Assembly: GCF_900108175.1 (NCBI RefSeq)
Contig: NZ_FNVO01000002.1
Location: 435,051 to 499,050, forward strand
DNA length: 64,000 nucleotides
Direction of reading: 5' to 3'
From: Thermomonospora echinospora
Lineage (GTDB): Bacteria > Actinomycetota > Actinomycetes > Streptosporangiales > Streptosporangiaceae
Shown piece after piece: positions 53,217 through 61,978 of the stretch. Under the pieces are notes generated by a model. It had not been told where the DNA came from. It made no database searches and saw only the letters and a program-made list of their open reading frames with translations. A program made the position numbers and the translations under genes. Position 1 is the stretch's first letter; each line of letters begins with the position of its first letter.

Positions 53217-54899
53217 TCAGGTGGTCTGGGTGCGGAAGGAGTGGCCGGCGGTCACGTACTCCTCCAGGAGCGGGGCGGGAGCCAGGGCGGCCTCCCGGCT
53301 CTCGGTGTAGAGGGCGTGCAGGACGGCCACGGCGCGGTCCAGGCCGAGACGGTCCAGGTCGGCGATCGGGCCCGTCGGGTAGCCGCAGCCGAGGGTCATG
53401 GCGGCGTCGATGGAGTCGGCGTCGGCGTACCCCGCCTCCAGCATCCGGACGGCATCGTTCAGGTAGGGGAAGCGCAGGGCGTCCACGATGAAGCCCGCAC
53501 GGTCGCGGCAGCGGACGGCGGTAAGGCCGAGCCCGGCGGCCAGGGCGGTGGCCCGGTCGGCAGTCTGCGGATCGGTGACGACGGTGGGGACAACCTCGAC
53601 CAGCGGACCGTCCGCCTCGGGGAAGTGCAGGCCCACCACATCAGCGGGGCGGTCGGTGGCCATCGCCAGCTCGATGACCGGGACGGTGGAGGCGGTGGTG
53701 GCCAGCACCGCGCCCGGCCGCGCCACATCGTCGACGGCAGCCAGCACCGAGCGCTTCATCGAGACGTCCTCGGCGACCGCCTCGATGACCAGGTCGCAGT
53801 CGGCCAGGCCGTCCAGCTCCGAGCCTCCGGTGACGCGGGCCAGTTCCTCGGCGGTGAGGGCCTCCTCCAGCGCCGCCCCGGCGGACTCGGCCTTCTCCGC
53901 GTCCCCCGCGACGTACCGGACCTGCGAGCCGGCGCGGGCACAGCGGGCGACGACGGCGACGGCCAGGGGACCGGAGCCGACCACACCGACCAGCGGCTGC
54001 GCGGTCTCCGCCGACGGAGCGGCGGCGGGCTCGGCGGCGGAGCCGTACGGGTGGAAGCCGCGGCCGGTCTTGCGGCCGAGCAGCCCCGCGGTGACCAGCT
54101 CTCGCAGGACGGGTGCGGGGGCGTGGCGGCGGTCCCGCGTCTCGCGGTAGATGGCCTCCAGCACCTCCAGACAGGTGTCCAGGCCGATCAGGTCCATGAG
54201 GGTGAAGGGGCCCATCGGCAGGCCCGCGCCCACCTTCATGGCGGTGTCGATGTCCTCCAGGGTGGCGTGCCCGGAGCCGTACATGGCGGCGGCCTGGTTG
54301 AGGTAGCCGAACAACAGCCGGTTGGCGACGAAGCCCGCGCGGTCGCCGACGACGACCGGGGTCTTGCCGAGGCCGCGCACCAGGTCGGCGACCCGGGTGA
54401 CGGCGCCGGGCTCGGTGACGACGGTGCCGATCACCTCGACCAGCCGCATCACCGGGGCGGGGTTGAAGAAATGGACGCCGACGACCTGGGCCGGGCGGCC
54501 GGTGGTGATGGCGATGTCGGTGACCGACAGCGAGGAGGTGTTGGTGGCCAGCACCGCGTCGGCGCGGCACACCTTGTCGAGCTCGGCGAACACCCGCCGC
54601 TTGAGCTCCAGCCGTTCCGGCACGGCCTCGATGACCAGGTCGCAGTCGGCCAGGTCGGCGAACGCGGTGGACAGGGTGATCCGGTCGAGGATCTCCCGCC
54701 GCCCCTCCTCGGTGAGCTTGCCGCGCTTGACCGCGCGGCCGGTGGAGTCGTCCAGATGGCCGCGGCCCCGGGCCAGCGCCTCGTCGTTGATCTCGATGCC
54801 GACGACGGCCAGGCCACCCCGGGCGAGCACCTCGGCGATGCCCGCACCCATGGTGCCCAGCCCGACGACCCCTACCTTGCTGAACGAACCACCACTCAT
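53217..54899 (-). CDS. 3-hydroxyacyl-CoA dehydrogenase, two tandem domains
   Basis: The 560-residue protein contains two homologous 3-hydroxybutyryl-CoA dehydrogenase halves. The first half has the NAD motif VGVVGLGTMGAGIAEVLA, the catalytic His in VVGVHFFNPAPVMRLVEVI and GFVANRLLFGYLNQAA. The second half (from about residue 320) has a weaker NAD motif (GVVGSGPLAVAVVARC), keeps His in VGLHFPEADGPLVEV but lacks the FNP triplet, and has VDALRF where NR is expected. The enzyme would reduce acetoacetyl-CoA or oxidise 3-hydroxyacyl-CoA. Confidence 0.93.
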   Translation of the reverse strand: MSGGSFSKVGVVGLGTMGAGIAEVLARGGLAVVGIEINDEALARGRGHLDDSTGRAVKRGKLTEEGRREILDRITLSTAFADLADCDLVIEAVPERLELKRRVFAELDKVCRADAVLATNTSSLSVTDIAITTGRPAQVVGVHFFNPAPVMRLVEVIGTVVTEPGAVTRVADLVRGLGKTPVVVGDRAGFVANRLLFGYLNQAAAMYGSGHATLEDIDTAMKVGAGLPMGPFTLMDLIGLDTCLEVLEAIYRETRDRRHAPAPVLRELVTAGLLGRKTGRGFHPYGSAAEPAAAPSAETAQPLVGVVGSGPLAVAVVARCARAGSQVRYVAGDAEKAESAGAALEEALTAEELARVTGGSELDGLADCDLVIEAVAEDVSMKRSVLAAVDDVARPGAVLATTASTVPVIELAMATDRPADVVGLHFPEADGPLVEVVPTVVTDPQTADRATALAAGLGLTAVRCRDRAGFIVDALRFPYLNDAVRMLEAGYADADSIDAAMTLGCGYPTGPIADLDRLGLDRAVAVLHALYTESREAALAPAPLLEEYVTAGHSFRTQTT

Positions 54900-54954
54900 G
54901 CTCGGCAGTCTCCCAGAGCGCCGCCGGGAGCCCGCCTTCGGGTAGGACTGAGGG

Positions 54955-55941
54955 GTGCGCTTCGGAGTCTTCCTGCTCGCCACCCGCTTCCCCGGCGGCA
55001 GTGACGCCGACGCGCTCGTCCGCACCGCCGAGGCGGCCGTCGCGGCCGAGCGCGCGGGGTTCGACGACGTGTGGGTGGCCGAGCATCACTTCATGTCGTA
55101 CGGGGTCTGCCCGTCGGCGGCCACGCTCGCCGGGTACCTGCTCGGCGCCACCTCGCGCATCCATGTGGGGACGGCGGTGAGCGTGCTGTCCAACCAGCAT
55201 CCGGTCGCCCTGGCCGAGCAGGCGGCGATGCTGGCGGCGGTGTCGGGAGGACGTTTCCGGCTCGGGGTCGGGCGCGGCGGGCCGTGGCGCGACCTGGAGG
55301 TGTTCGGAACGGGCCTGGACCGCTACGAGCACGGCTTCGCCGAGTCGCTGGACCTGTTGCTGACCTGGCTGCGTTCGGAACGGGTCGGCTGGTCGGGCGA
55401 GCGGTTCGCGTTCCGTGAGGTGCCGGTCGTGCCGCGCGTCGCGGAGCCGCCTCCCGTCGCGGTGGCCTGCACCTCCCCCGCCACCGAGGCGCTCGCCGCC
55501 GCGCACGGGTTGCCGATGCTGCTCGGCATGCACGTCGGCGACGAGGAGAAGGCCGCGGCGGTGGCGCGTTACGGCGCGCCGGCCGCGCACATCTCCACGG
55601 GCCTGGCCCAGGTCGCCGACAGCAGGCGGGAGGCGGTACGGCTGGTGACCCGGGAGATGCCGCGCTGGCTCGGGCCCGGCCTGGACGGCTACGTGCCCGT
55701 GGATAATCGGCCCCGGCAGCGCCGCGATCCCCACGAGTACACCCGGAGGCTGTGCGACCTGCATCCGGTGGGCTCACCCGACGACTGCGTGGAGTCGCTG
55801 GTCACCACCGTGGAGCGCACCGGCATCCGGCACATCGTCCTCATGGTCGAGGCCGCCGGCTCCCGGGAACGGACGCTGGAGAACATCGCCCGGCTGGGCG
55901 AGGAGGTGCTCCCCAAAGCCCGGGCGGCCTGCCCCGCCTGA
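54955..55941 (+). CDS. LLM-class flavin-dependent oxidoreductase
   Basis: A 328-residue bacterial luciferase-fold (F420 or FMN) oxidoreductase. It has VRFGVFLLATRFPGGSDADA, WVAEHHFMSYGVCPSAAT, the TAVSVLSNQHPVALAEQAA segment and FRLGVGRGGPWRDLEVFG. The start is GTG 54955, 55 bases from the divergent dehydrogenase start. The substrate is unknown. A GGGTC microsatellite follows its stop codon. Confidence 0.9.
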   Translation: MRFGVFLLATRFPGGSDADALVRTAEAAVAAERAGFDDVWVAEHHFMSYGVCPSAATLAGYLLGATSRIHVGTAVSVLSNQHPVALAEQAAMLAAVSGGRFRLGVGRGGPWRDLEVFGTGLDRYEHGFAESLDLLLTWLRSERVGWSGERFAFREVPVVPRVAEPPPVAVACTSPATEALAAAHGLPMLLGMHVGDEEKAAAVARYGAPAAHISTGLAQVADSRREAVRLVTREMPRWLGPGLDGYVPVDNRPRQRRDPHEYTRRLCDLHPVGSPDDCVESLVTTVERTGIRHIVLMVEAAGSRERTLENIARLGEEVLPKARAACPA

Positions 55942-55965
55942 CGCGCCGTGTCCGAGTCCCGGGCC

Positions 55966-56025
55966 GGGTCGGGTCGGGTCGGGTCGGGTCGGGTCGGGTC
56001 GGGTCGGGTCGGGTCGGGTCGGGTC
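55966..56025 (+). repeat. Pentanucleotide array (GGGTC) x12, potential G-quadruplex
   Basis: Twelve perfect, uninterrupted GGGTC units lie 24 bases after the LLM gene stop, between convergent genes. Each unit gives a GGG run separated by TC, so four-run quadruplexes can form on the + strand. No other such microsatellite occurs in the window. Confidence 0.97.
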
Positions 56026-56061
56026 GGTGAGCGCCTGCCACCGGCAGGCCGCACCGGCGCG

Positions 56062-56106
56062 CCGGGTGACAATTCAGGCTCCTGTGGTACGCGAATTGTC
56101 ACCCGG
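56062..56106. terminator. 14-bp perfect inverted repeat ending at the SCO5389-type gene
   Basis: CCGGGTGACAATTC and GAATTGTCACCCGG pair perfectly over 14 bp with a 17-base loop. It ends ten bases from the stop codon of the minus-strand gene and follows the GGGTC array, so it is probably a bidirectional terminator; an operator is the alternative because the arms are unusually AT-rich at the loop side. Confidence 0.7.
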
Positions 56107-56116
56107 GGGTTAGCCA

Positions 56117-56503
56117 TCAGCAGTCGCGCAGTTCCGGCGACTGGTTGAGGATCTGCTCGCGGGCGGTGATGAAACGCCGGTACGCCTCGGTGCCGGCGCT
56201 GGGGAAAACCGCCACCCGGTGGCAATTCTGGAAGGCCAGCTTAACGCCGAAGTAGCGTTCCAGCGCGCCCCGCATGGCGTCGCTGGCGAGCACCCGCAGG
56301 AGCTGCCCGCGGGCCTGCTCGTCCGGCGGCGGGACCTGGTTGTCGGCGAAGTCGCCGCCATCCACTTGGTAACGGGCCACCAGTCCGCTGATCATCTCCC
56401 AGGCGTACGGCAGCGAGGTGCGGACGCACTCCACGAACGCCGCGTCGTCGATCTCTCCATGCCGTGCCTTCTCGAGGAGTTCCGGGGTCACGTCGAGGGA
56501 CAT
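56117..56503 (-). CDS. SCO5389 family protein
   Basis: A 128-residue protein beginning MSLDVTPELLEKARHGEIDD and ending NQSPELRDC, with VRTSLPYAWEMISGLVAR and VPPPDEQARGQLLRVLASDA between. This matches the Streptomyces coelicolor SCO5389 family, whose function is unknown. It is soluble and highly conserved in actinobacteria, usually near NucS, as here. Confidence 0.92.
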   Translation of the reverse strand: MSLDVTPELLEKARHGEIDDAAFVECVRTSLPYAWEMISGLVARYQVDGGDFADNQVPPPDEQARGQLLRVLASDAMRGALERYFGVKLAFQNCHRVAVFPSAGTEAYRRFITAREQILNQSPELRDC

Positions 56504-56679
56504 GGTCGGGTTCCCTTCAGTAAGCCTGATGAGCACTTCAGGCGAGGAGTTCCGCGCCCATGCGACGCTAACCAGCGATCCGGGAGAATTCCAGCCTTGA
56601 CACAAGACCGGAATGGCCGTGTGAGCCCGTGACGTCGAGGATGCGGCAACGGCCCGCGCCGCTGGGATAATCCCCCCTC

Positions 56680-57903
56680 ATGGGGATCAACGAGATAGGG
56701 GCGAGCGACCCGCTCGCCGGGCTCGACGCCATCGACTGGGCCGAGCTCACCCACGCGTACGGCTCTGCCGAGGACGTGCCCGGCCAGTTGCGGGCGCTGC
56801 GCTCGCCGGACGAGGAGGCGCGCAGGACCGCCTTCGGCAAGCTGTACGGCAACATCTTCCACCAGGGCAGCCGGTACGAGGCGACGTCATATGCGGTGCC
56901 CTTCCTGGTGGGCATGGCCGTCGCCCCCGACACCCCGGACCGCGACCTCCTCCTGTGGCTGCTGGGCGCGATCGCCATCGGCCATGACGAGAGCTGGCTT
57001 CCCCAGGCCGTGGACATCGTCCGGTGGCGCACCCATGTCGCCGAGACGAAGGCGACCAGCCCCGAGGAGGCCCAGCGGAAGATGGACGCCTGGGTCGAGG
57101 AGGCGCCCGACGAGAACGAGCGCCGCTCCCGTGAGTTCTGGCGCACCTGGCACTCGTTCGAGTACGAACTGCGGCAGGCCGTCTCGGAACTGGCCGCCTA
57201 CGACGCCGTCCGGGCGGCCGTGCCGGCGCTGTGCGGGCTGTTGGAGGATTCCGATCCCGGAGTACGGGCCGGTGCCGCCTATGTGCTCGGCTGGTTTCCG
57301 GAGGAGGCCGGCACCAGCCTGCCCGCCCTCCTGCGGGCCGCCGCGGCCGAGCCGAACGCGGTCATCGCCGTGGGCCTGGTCGGCGACGCCTCCCACGTCG
57401 CCCCGCTGCGCCCGTTCCTGCGCGGGCAGGACCCCGCCTTGCGCTGCGCGGCGGCGCTCGCGCTGGCGCGGCTGGGGGTGACCGAAGCCGAGGTCATCGG
57501 CGAGCTGGCCGTGGCCGCCGCGAACCCGCCGGACGACCACTGGCTCGTGTTCTTCGAAGGCGACCTGCGGGGATACGCCTCGGCCACGCTGGCCGGCCTC
57601 GACGGGCAGGTGGGCGCGGAGGCGGTCGATGCCGTGCTCGACGGGCTGGCGCAGACCTCGGAGACGGGCTCGTTCGCCCCGACCGCCGCCGCCCTGCGGC
57701 TGGTGTTCGGGGAGCGGGCGCCGCAGCCGCTGCCCCCGTTCGGGAAGCTGGACGAGCCGCAGCGGCGGGCTGTGCGCGTCCTGGCGGAACTGGACCCGCA
57801 GACCTGGCAGTGGATCAACTTCATGGAGATCCTCGGCCGGTGGGGGCTGCCGGCCGTCCACGAGGAACTGCGCACCTACGCGGAACTGCCGGCGGCTCAC
57901 TAG
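56680..57903 (+). CDS. HEAT-repeat protein
   Basis: The 407-residue product has an N-terminal region (HAYGSAEDVPGQLRALRSPD, EEARRTAFGKLYGNIFHQG) and then several HEAT-like helical pairs (LLEDSDPGVRAGAAYVLGWF, LPALLRAAAAEPNAVIAVGL, LRCAAALALARLGVTEAEVI). HEAT arrays bind proteins; the partner is unknown. Its last ten codons (LRTYAELPAAH) are repeated in part just upstream of nucS, which links it to the rearrangement seen downstream. Confidence 0.8.
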   Translation: MGINEIGASDPLAGLDAIDWAELTHAYGSAEDVPGQLRALRSPDEEARRTAFGKLYGNIFHQGSRYEATSYAVPFLVGMAVAPDTPDRDLLLWLLGAIAIGHDESWLPQAVDIVRWRTHVAETKATSPEEAQRKMDAWVEEAPDENERRSREFWRTWHSFEYELRQAVSELAAYDAVRAAVPALCGLLEDSDPGVRAGAAYVLGWFPEEAGTSLPALLRAAAAEPNAVIAVGLVGDASHVAPLRPFLRGQDPALRCAAALALARLGVTEAEVIGELAVAAANPPDDHWLVFFEGDLRGYASATLAGLDGQVGAEAVDAVLDGLAQTSETGSFAPTAAALRLVFGERAPQPLPPFGKLDEPQRRAVRVLAELDPQTWQWINFMEILGRWGLPAVHEELRTYAELPAAH

Positions 57904-57941
57904 GCCGGGGCACCGTACGTTTCGTTACCGCCCACTGCGGC
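57871..57941 (+). pseudogene. Copy of the nucS upstream/start region, start codon lost
   Basis: From 57891 to 57940 the sequence matches 59253-59302 (end of the region before nucS and its first codons) with five mismatches in 50 bases, and weaker similarity reaches back to 57871. The position of the nucS GTG (59277) is GTA at 57915 here. The copy stops after about nine codons (VRFVTAHCG). Confidence 0.8.
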
Positions 57942-57952
57942 GAGGTCAGGGC

Positions 57953-58019
57953 AGCAGGGAGCGGCCCGTCAGGACGTCGTCGACATAGCGGTCCTCGATG
58001 GGGAACTCACCGGGCAGGG
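57953..58019 (-). pseudogene. Truncated copy of the 3' end of the GNAT gene at 58647
   Basis: Bases 57962-58018 match 58660-58716, including a 31-base block that is identical from the CAGGACGTCG motif onward. On the reverse strand it encodes the C-terminus of the acetyltransferase (ED-RYVDDVL type) with a changed end. It stops abruptly at a CGGGCAGG junction. Confidence 0.8.
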
Positions 58020-58110
58020 CCCCGCCCTGCGCTGCGCGGCGGCGCTCGCACTGGCGCGACTGGGGTGACCGAAGCCAGGGTCATCCGTGAGCCGGTCGTG
58101 GCCGCCGGAT
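58012..58110 (+). pseudogene. Frameshifted copy of an internal piece of the HEAT-repeat gene
   Basis: Bases 58012-58110 match 57424-57520 of the HEAT gene (GCGCTGCGCGGCGGCGCTCG and CTGACC-type flanks) with scattered substitutions. A base is missing in the GGGG run before the GTGACCGAAGCC block, so the frame is lost. It shares CGGGCAGG with the preceding fragment, which marks the junction. Confidence 0.8.
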
Positions 58111-58182
58111 GTCGGGGTGTTCGGGGCGTGGCATAGTTCCGGGATGGTCGGGGGTCCAGCCCGACGTGAGGGGGAGGCGGTC

Positions 58183-58587
58183 ATGGCCCACATCGATCTC
58201 AGCGCTCCGGCGGCGCTGCCGCCGACCGCCGGTTACAGCCATGTGGCGAGCGTGGCGCCGGGCAGCCGGCTGGTGTGGACGTCGGGACAGGTGCCGATCG
58301 ACGCCGACGGGACGGTCGCGCCCGCCGGCGACTGGGCCGCGCAGACCCGGCTGGCCATGCGCAACATCGGGATCGCGCTGGAGGCGGGCGGCGCGACCTG
58401 GGACGACGTCTTCAAGCTCACGTTCTTCGTCGTCGGCACCTCGGCGCTGGCCACGATCCGGGCCGTGCGGGACGAGTTCGTCAACACCGAGCGGCCGCCC
58501 ACCAGTTCGCTCGTCCAGGTGGCGGGCCTGTTCCGGCCGGACGTCCTGATCGAGATCGAGGCGGTCGCCGCGGTCGCCTCGTCCTGA
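58183..58587 (+). CDS. RidA family protein
   Basis: A 134-residue RidA/YjgF-type protein with [39 protein letters not shown] and the C-terminal [20 protein letters not shown] containing the substrate Arg/Glu region. RidA hydrolyses reactive enamine/imine intermediates from PLP enzymes. ATG 58183 follows GGGGAGG. It lies within the rearranged segment flanked by the nucS-like repeats. Confidence 0.93.
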   Translation: MAHIDLSAPAALPPTAGYSHVASVAPGSRLVWTSGQVPIDADGTVAPAGDWAAQTRLAMRNIGIALEAGGATWDDVFKLTFFVVGTSALATIRAVRDEFVNTERPPTSSLVQVAGLFRPDVLIEIEAVAAVASS

Positions 58588-58601
58588 CCCGCGGCACCCG
58601 A

Positions 58602-58635
58602 TCTCCGCAGGGCCGATCAAACGGCCCTGCGGAGA
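58602..58635. terminator. Strong 14-bp hairpin between convergent RidA and GNAT genes
   Basis: TCTCCGCAGGGCCG and CGGCCCTGCGGAGA form a perfect 14-bp stem with loop ATCAAA, 14 bases after the RidA stop. It can serve both convergent genes. Confidence 0.85.
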
Positions 58636-58646
58636 CCCGGCGACTA

Positions 58647-59132
58647 CTACAGGAGCGAACGCCCCATCAGGACGTCGTCGACATAGCGGTCCTCGATGTG
58701 GAACTCACCGGGCAGGACGCCCTCCACGGTGAAGCCCGCACGTTCGTACAGCCGGATGGCACGGGGGTTGGTGGACAGCACGCGGAGGGTGATGCGGCGG
58801 GCGCCCTGCTGACGGGCCCGTTCGCAGGCGGCGTCCAACAGCACCCGCCCCAGACCCCGGCCCTGCTCGGCGGGATCGACGGCAAGGCCCTGGATCTGCC
58901 GTACATGGGCTCCGCTGGGCAACCGCACCGGCTGTACGAGCCGGACGTAGCCCACGATGCGGTCCTCCAGGACGGCCACCATGTAGTCCTCGGGAGGATG
59001 GGCGGCGTCGAACGACATGTCGTCCGGGCCCGGCCTGGGCATCACCGCGGAGTCCGGCGACCAGGTACGCCGGTCCAGTTCGGCGACCATGGCCGCGTCG
59101 GCCCACACCGCATCCCGGATCTCGACGTCCAT
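58647..59132 (-). CDS. GNAT family N-acetyltransferase
   Basis: A 161-residue GNAT enzyme starting [19 protein letters not shown]. The acetyl-CoA loop is [20 protein letters not shown] and a conserved later part is [27 protein letters not shown] site precedes ATG 59132. Part of its 3' end is duplicated at 57953-58019. Confidence 0.9.
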   Translation of the reverse strand: MDVEIRDAVWADAAMVAELDRRTWSPDSAVMPRPGPDDMSFDAAHPPEDYMVAVLEDRIVGYVRLVQPVRLPSGAHVRQIQGLAVDPAEQGRGLGRVLLDAACERARQQGARRITLRVLSTNPRAIRLYERAGFTVEGVLPGEFHIEDRYVDDVLMGRSLL

Positions 59133-59276
59133 CGCTCCCCCGTTCCCCGCCCGCACCGCCGGAACAACCCCACCGTAGGGGGAACGGCGGTACGGAGGCC
59201 ACCGACCTGCGCGCCGGCCCGTCGGACTGTCGCGTACCTGCGCGAAGCCGCCGGCGGCTCACTAGGCTGGGGCACC

Positions 59277-59966
59277 GTGCGTCTCGTTATCGCCCACTGC
59301 AGCGTCGACTACGTCGGACGGCTCACCGCCCATCTACCGCCGGCCCCGCGGCTCATCATGGTCAAGGCGGACGGCTCGGTGTCCGTACACGCCGACGACC
59401 GCGCCTACAAGCCGCTGAACTGGATGAACCCGCCCTGCTCGCTGCGCGAGGAGCGCTTCGCGGAGCCGCAGGAGGACGGCGCCGTCGCCAGGTGGACCGT
59501 CACGCACGGCAAGTCCGGGGAGCGGCTGATCCTGACCGTCACCGAGTTCCTGCACGACTCCAGCCACGAACTCGGCATCGACCCGGGACTGCGCAAGGAC
59601 GGGGTGGAGGCCCACCTGCAGGAGTTGCTGGCCGAGCACATCACCACGCTCGGCGACGGCTGGACGCTGGTCCGCCGGGAGTACCCGACCGCGATCGGGC
59701 CGGTGGACATCCTGTGCCGGGACGCCGACAACGCCACCGTCGCGGTCGAGATCAAACGGCGCGGCGAGATCGACGGCGTCGAGCAGCTCACCCGCTACCT
59801 GGAGCTGCTCAACCGCGACCCGCTGCTGGCGCCGGTCCGCGGGATCTTCGCCGCCCAGGAGATCAAGCCGCAGGCCAGGGTGCTGGCCGCCGACCGCGGC
59901 ATCGACTGCGTGACCCTTGACTACGACGCCCTGCGCGGCATCGAGCACGAGGGCACCCTGTTCTGA
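59277..59966 (+). CDS. nucS: Mismatch-specific endonuclease NucS
   Basis: NucS is the actinobacterial mismatch-repair nuclease (MutS/MutL are absent in this group). The 229-residue product starts [20 protein letters not shown] and has the nuclease core [20 protein letters not shown] and [20 protein letters not shown], with the final [14 protein letters not shown] beta-clamp tail. GTG 59277 is the start. Its first codons and upstream region are copied at 57891-57940. Confidence 0.96.
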   Translation: MRLVIAHCSVDYVGRLTAHLPPAPRLIMVKADGSVSVHADDRAYKPLNWMNPPCSLREERFAEPQEDGAVARWTVTHGKSGERLILTVTEFLHDSSHELGIDPGLRKDGVEAHLQELLAEHITTLGDGWTLVRREYPTAIGPVDILCRDADNATVAVEIKRRGEIDGVEQLTRYLELLNRDPLLAPVRGIFAAQEIKPQARVLAADRGIDCVTLDYDALRGIEHEGTLF

Positions 59967-60026
59967 AGACCGCCCGCGGGTAGCTGACAGAAGATGGCAG
60001 CCATCGTCGCGACGATGGCCGTCATG

Positions 60027-60422
60027 ACCCAGAACGCAAGCGGCACTTTCGACATCACCGGCTGGGACGAGTACGCCAAGGACGCCGGGCCCGACGGCGT
60101 CGTGGTCGCCCGGGTCCGGGTGACCAAGGCCTTCCACGGCGACCTCACCGGCACCAGCGTCACCGAGATCCAGACCGTGACCACGGACTCCGGCCCCTCC
60201 GCCTACGTGGGGATCGAGCGCTTCGAGGGCGCCCTGCACGGCCGCAAGGGCACCTTCGTCCTGCAGCACAGCGCGGGCAGTGACGCCGAGGGCCAGTGGC
60301 TCAAGTGGCTGATCGTGCCCACCTCGGGCACCGGTGAGCTGGCGGGCCTGCGCGGCGGAGGCGACATCGTCGTGGACGAGAACGGAGGCCACTCCTACTC
60401 CCTCGCCTACGACCTGCCCTGA
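60027..60422 (+). CDS. DUF3224 family protein
   Basis: A 131-residue protein from MTQNASGTFDITGWDEYAKD, with VRVTKAFHGDLTGTSVTEIQ, YVGIERFEGALHGRKGTFVL and the end GGGDIVVDENGGHSYSLAYD. It matches DUF3224, a beta-barrel of unknown function. An ATG at 59994 would add 11 residues, but the family starts near 60027. Confidence 0.9.
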   Translation, partial: TQNASGTFDITGWDEYAKDAGPDGVVVARVRVTKAFHGDLTGTSVTEIQTVTTDSGPSAYVGIERFEGALHGRKGTFVLQHSAGSDAEGQWLKWLIVPTSGTGELAGLRGGGDIVVDENGGHSYSLAYDLP

Positions 60423-60546
60423 CCTCGAACGCCGTCACCGCAGGTGGCGGACGCCCCGCCGGACGGGCCCGCCGGAGGATCCCGGCGGAACGGGGGCTCG
60501 TCCGGCGGATCCCGCCCCAGCAGGGACGAACGGTAATCTTCGGTGC

Positions 60547-61131
60547 ATGGCGTCGGCGACCACGGACAGCACCCGGGAGCGGATCATCGACGCCGCCGAG
60601 GAGTGCTTCGCGCGCTACGGGGTCGCCAAGACCACCGTGGAGGACATCGCGGCGGCGGCCGGGATGTCGCGGGCCACCGTCTACCGCAGCGTCACCGGAG
60701 GGCGCGACGAGCTGATCCTGGCGGTGATGCTGCGCGAGCTGACCCGGTTCCTGGACCGGCTGGCGGCCCGGCTGAGCCGGGAGGACTCGGTGCCGGACGC
60801 GGTGGTCGAGGGCGTCCTGGACGCGGTCTCCTACGTCCGCGACCGGCCCCACATGGCGCACTTCATGGTGCCGGAGGCGGCCGGTCACACTCAGGCCGTG
60901 GTGACCGGCGCCGCCGAGCGGATCCTCGACCTGTGCTGCGACCACGTCCGCCCCCACTTCGAGGCGGCGCAGCGCGCCGGCCGGATCCGCGCCGGCATCG
61001 AGGTGGAGGGCACGACCGAGTTCCTGTTCCGGATCATTGCCTCGCTGATCGTCATGGACCGGGGCCGTGACACCGACGCCACCAGGAACTTCCTGCGCTC
61101 CTACGTCGTCCCGGTCATCGTGGGCCCATGA
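60547..61131 (+). CDS. TetR family transcriptional regulator
   Basis: A 194-residue repressor. The N-terminal helix-turn-helix is RERIIDAAEECFARYGVAKT and VEDIAAAAGMSRATVYRSV. The ligand domain is unlike known subfamilies by eye. It sits in front of the M50 protease gene and could control it; no obvious operator lies at its own promoter. A 28-bp palindrome 2.3 kb downstream is a conceivable target. Confidence 0.92.
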   Translation: MASATTDSTRERIIDAAEECFARYGVAKTTVEDIAAAAGMSRATVYRSVTGGRDELILAVMLRELTRFLDRLAARLSREDSVPDAVVEGVLDAVSYVRDRPHMAHFMVPEAAGHTQAVVTGAAERILDLCCDHVRPHFEAAQRAGRIRAGIEVEGTTEFLFRIIASLIVMDRGRDTDATRNFLRSYVVPVIVGP

Positions 61132-61183
61132 GGCGGCCCGCGGCACCCGGCGCCGGAGCCGGGCTCATCGCTTGGAGGGATTG

Positions 61184-61978
61184 ATGGGGAACGTTCGGCC
61201 CATGAGGGGACGCTCGGCGGTCAGGCCGAGCCCGGTGTTCCTCGCCATCCTGGGGGCGACCGTGCTGTGCGGGCTGATCGTCTGGCGGTACGGGCCGGTC
61301 ACGCTGAACCCGGCCACGCCCGAACGGCTGGCCATCTTCGGGTTCGTGATCGCGGCCTGGGTGGTGTCGCTGTGCCTGCACGAGTTCGGCCACGCCTACC
61401 TGGCGTACCGCTCGGGCGACCACAGCGTCGCCACCTCCGGGTACCTGACGCTCAACCCGGCCAAGTACGCCGACGTCACGCTGAGCTTCGCCATCCCGGT
61501 GCTGTTCATCCTGCTGGGCGGGATCGGCCTGCCGGGCGGCGCGGTCTGGATCGACCGGGGCGCCATCCCCGGCAGGCTGCGGCACAGCCTGGTGTCGGCG
61601 GCCGGCCCGCTGTCCAACCTGGCGTTCGCGGCGGTGCTGGCGGTGGTGTACACGCAGTTCCTGGACGACCAGCACGGGCTGTTCTGGTCGGCCCTGGCGT
61701 TCCTGATCTTCCTTCAGGTCACGGCCGCGCTGCTCAACCTGCTGCCGATCCCGGGCCTGGACGGCTTCGGCATCATCGAGCCCTACCTGCCGCGCCGCTG
61801 GGTCCGCAAGGCCAACGAGGTCGGCGGCTACGCCTTCTTCGCCCTGATCGCCCTGCTGTGGATCCCTCCGATCAACCGGGCCTTCTTCGACCTGGTCTAC
61901 AACGTCACCGACGCGATGTCCGTCGAGCAGTTCCCCATCGCCCTGGGCCACGCCCTCTTCCAGTTCTGGCGCGACTGA
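61184..61978 (+). CDS. Site-2 protease family intramembrane metalloprotease (M50)
   Basis: The 264-residue membrane protein has zinc-site VVSLCLHEFGHAYLAYRSGD (HExxH in a helix) and the second motif LNLLPIPGLDGFGIIEPYLP (LDG). At least five hydrophobic helices are visible. It would cleave transmembrane substrates, for example anti-sigma factors. ATG 61184 follows GGAGGG. It lies directly after the TetR gene on the same strand. Confidence 0.92.
   Translation: MGNVRPMRGRSAVRPSPVFLAILGATVLCGLIVWRYGPVTLNPATPERLAIFGFVIAAWVVSLCLHEFGHAYLAYRSGDHSVATSGYLTLNPAKYADVTLSFAIPVLFILLGGIGLPGGAVWIDRGAIPGRLRHSLVSAAGPLSNLAFAAVLAVVYTQFLDDQHGLFWSALAFLIFLQVTAALLNLLPIPGLDGFGIIEPYLPRRWVRKANEVGGYAFFALIALLWIPPINRAFFDLVYNVTDAMSVEQFPIALGHALFQFWRD

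Noticed and set aside
52788-55004. Plus-strand frame of 738 codons over the dehydrogenase gene
   Set aside because: Antisense to the two-domain 3-hydroxyacyl-CoA dehydrogenase, with no recognisable domain.
55966-56025. CRISPR-like array
   Set aside because: It is a pure 5-bp microsatellite without spacers; no cas genes occur in the window.
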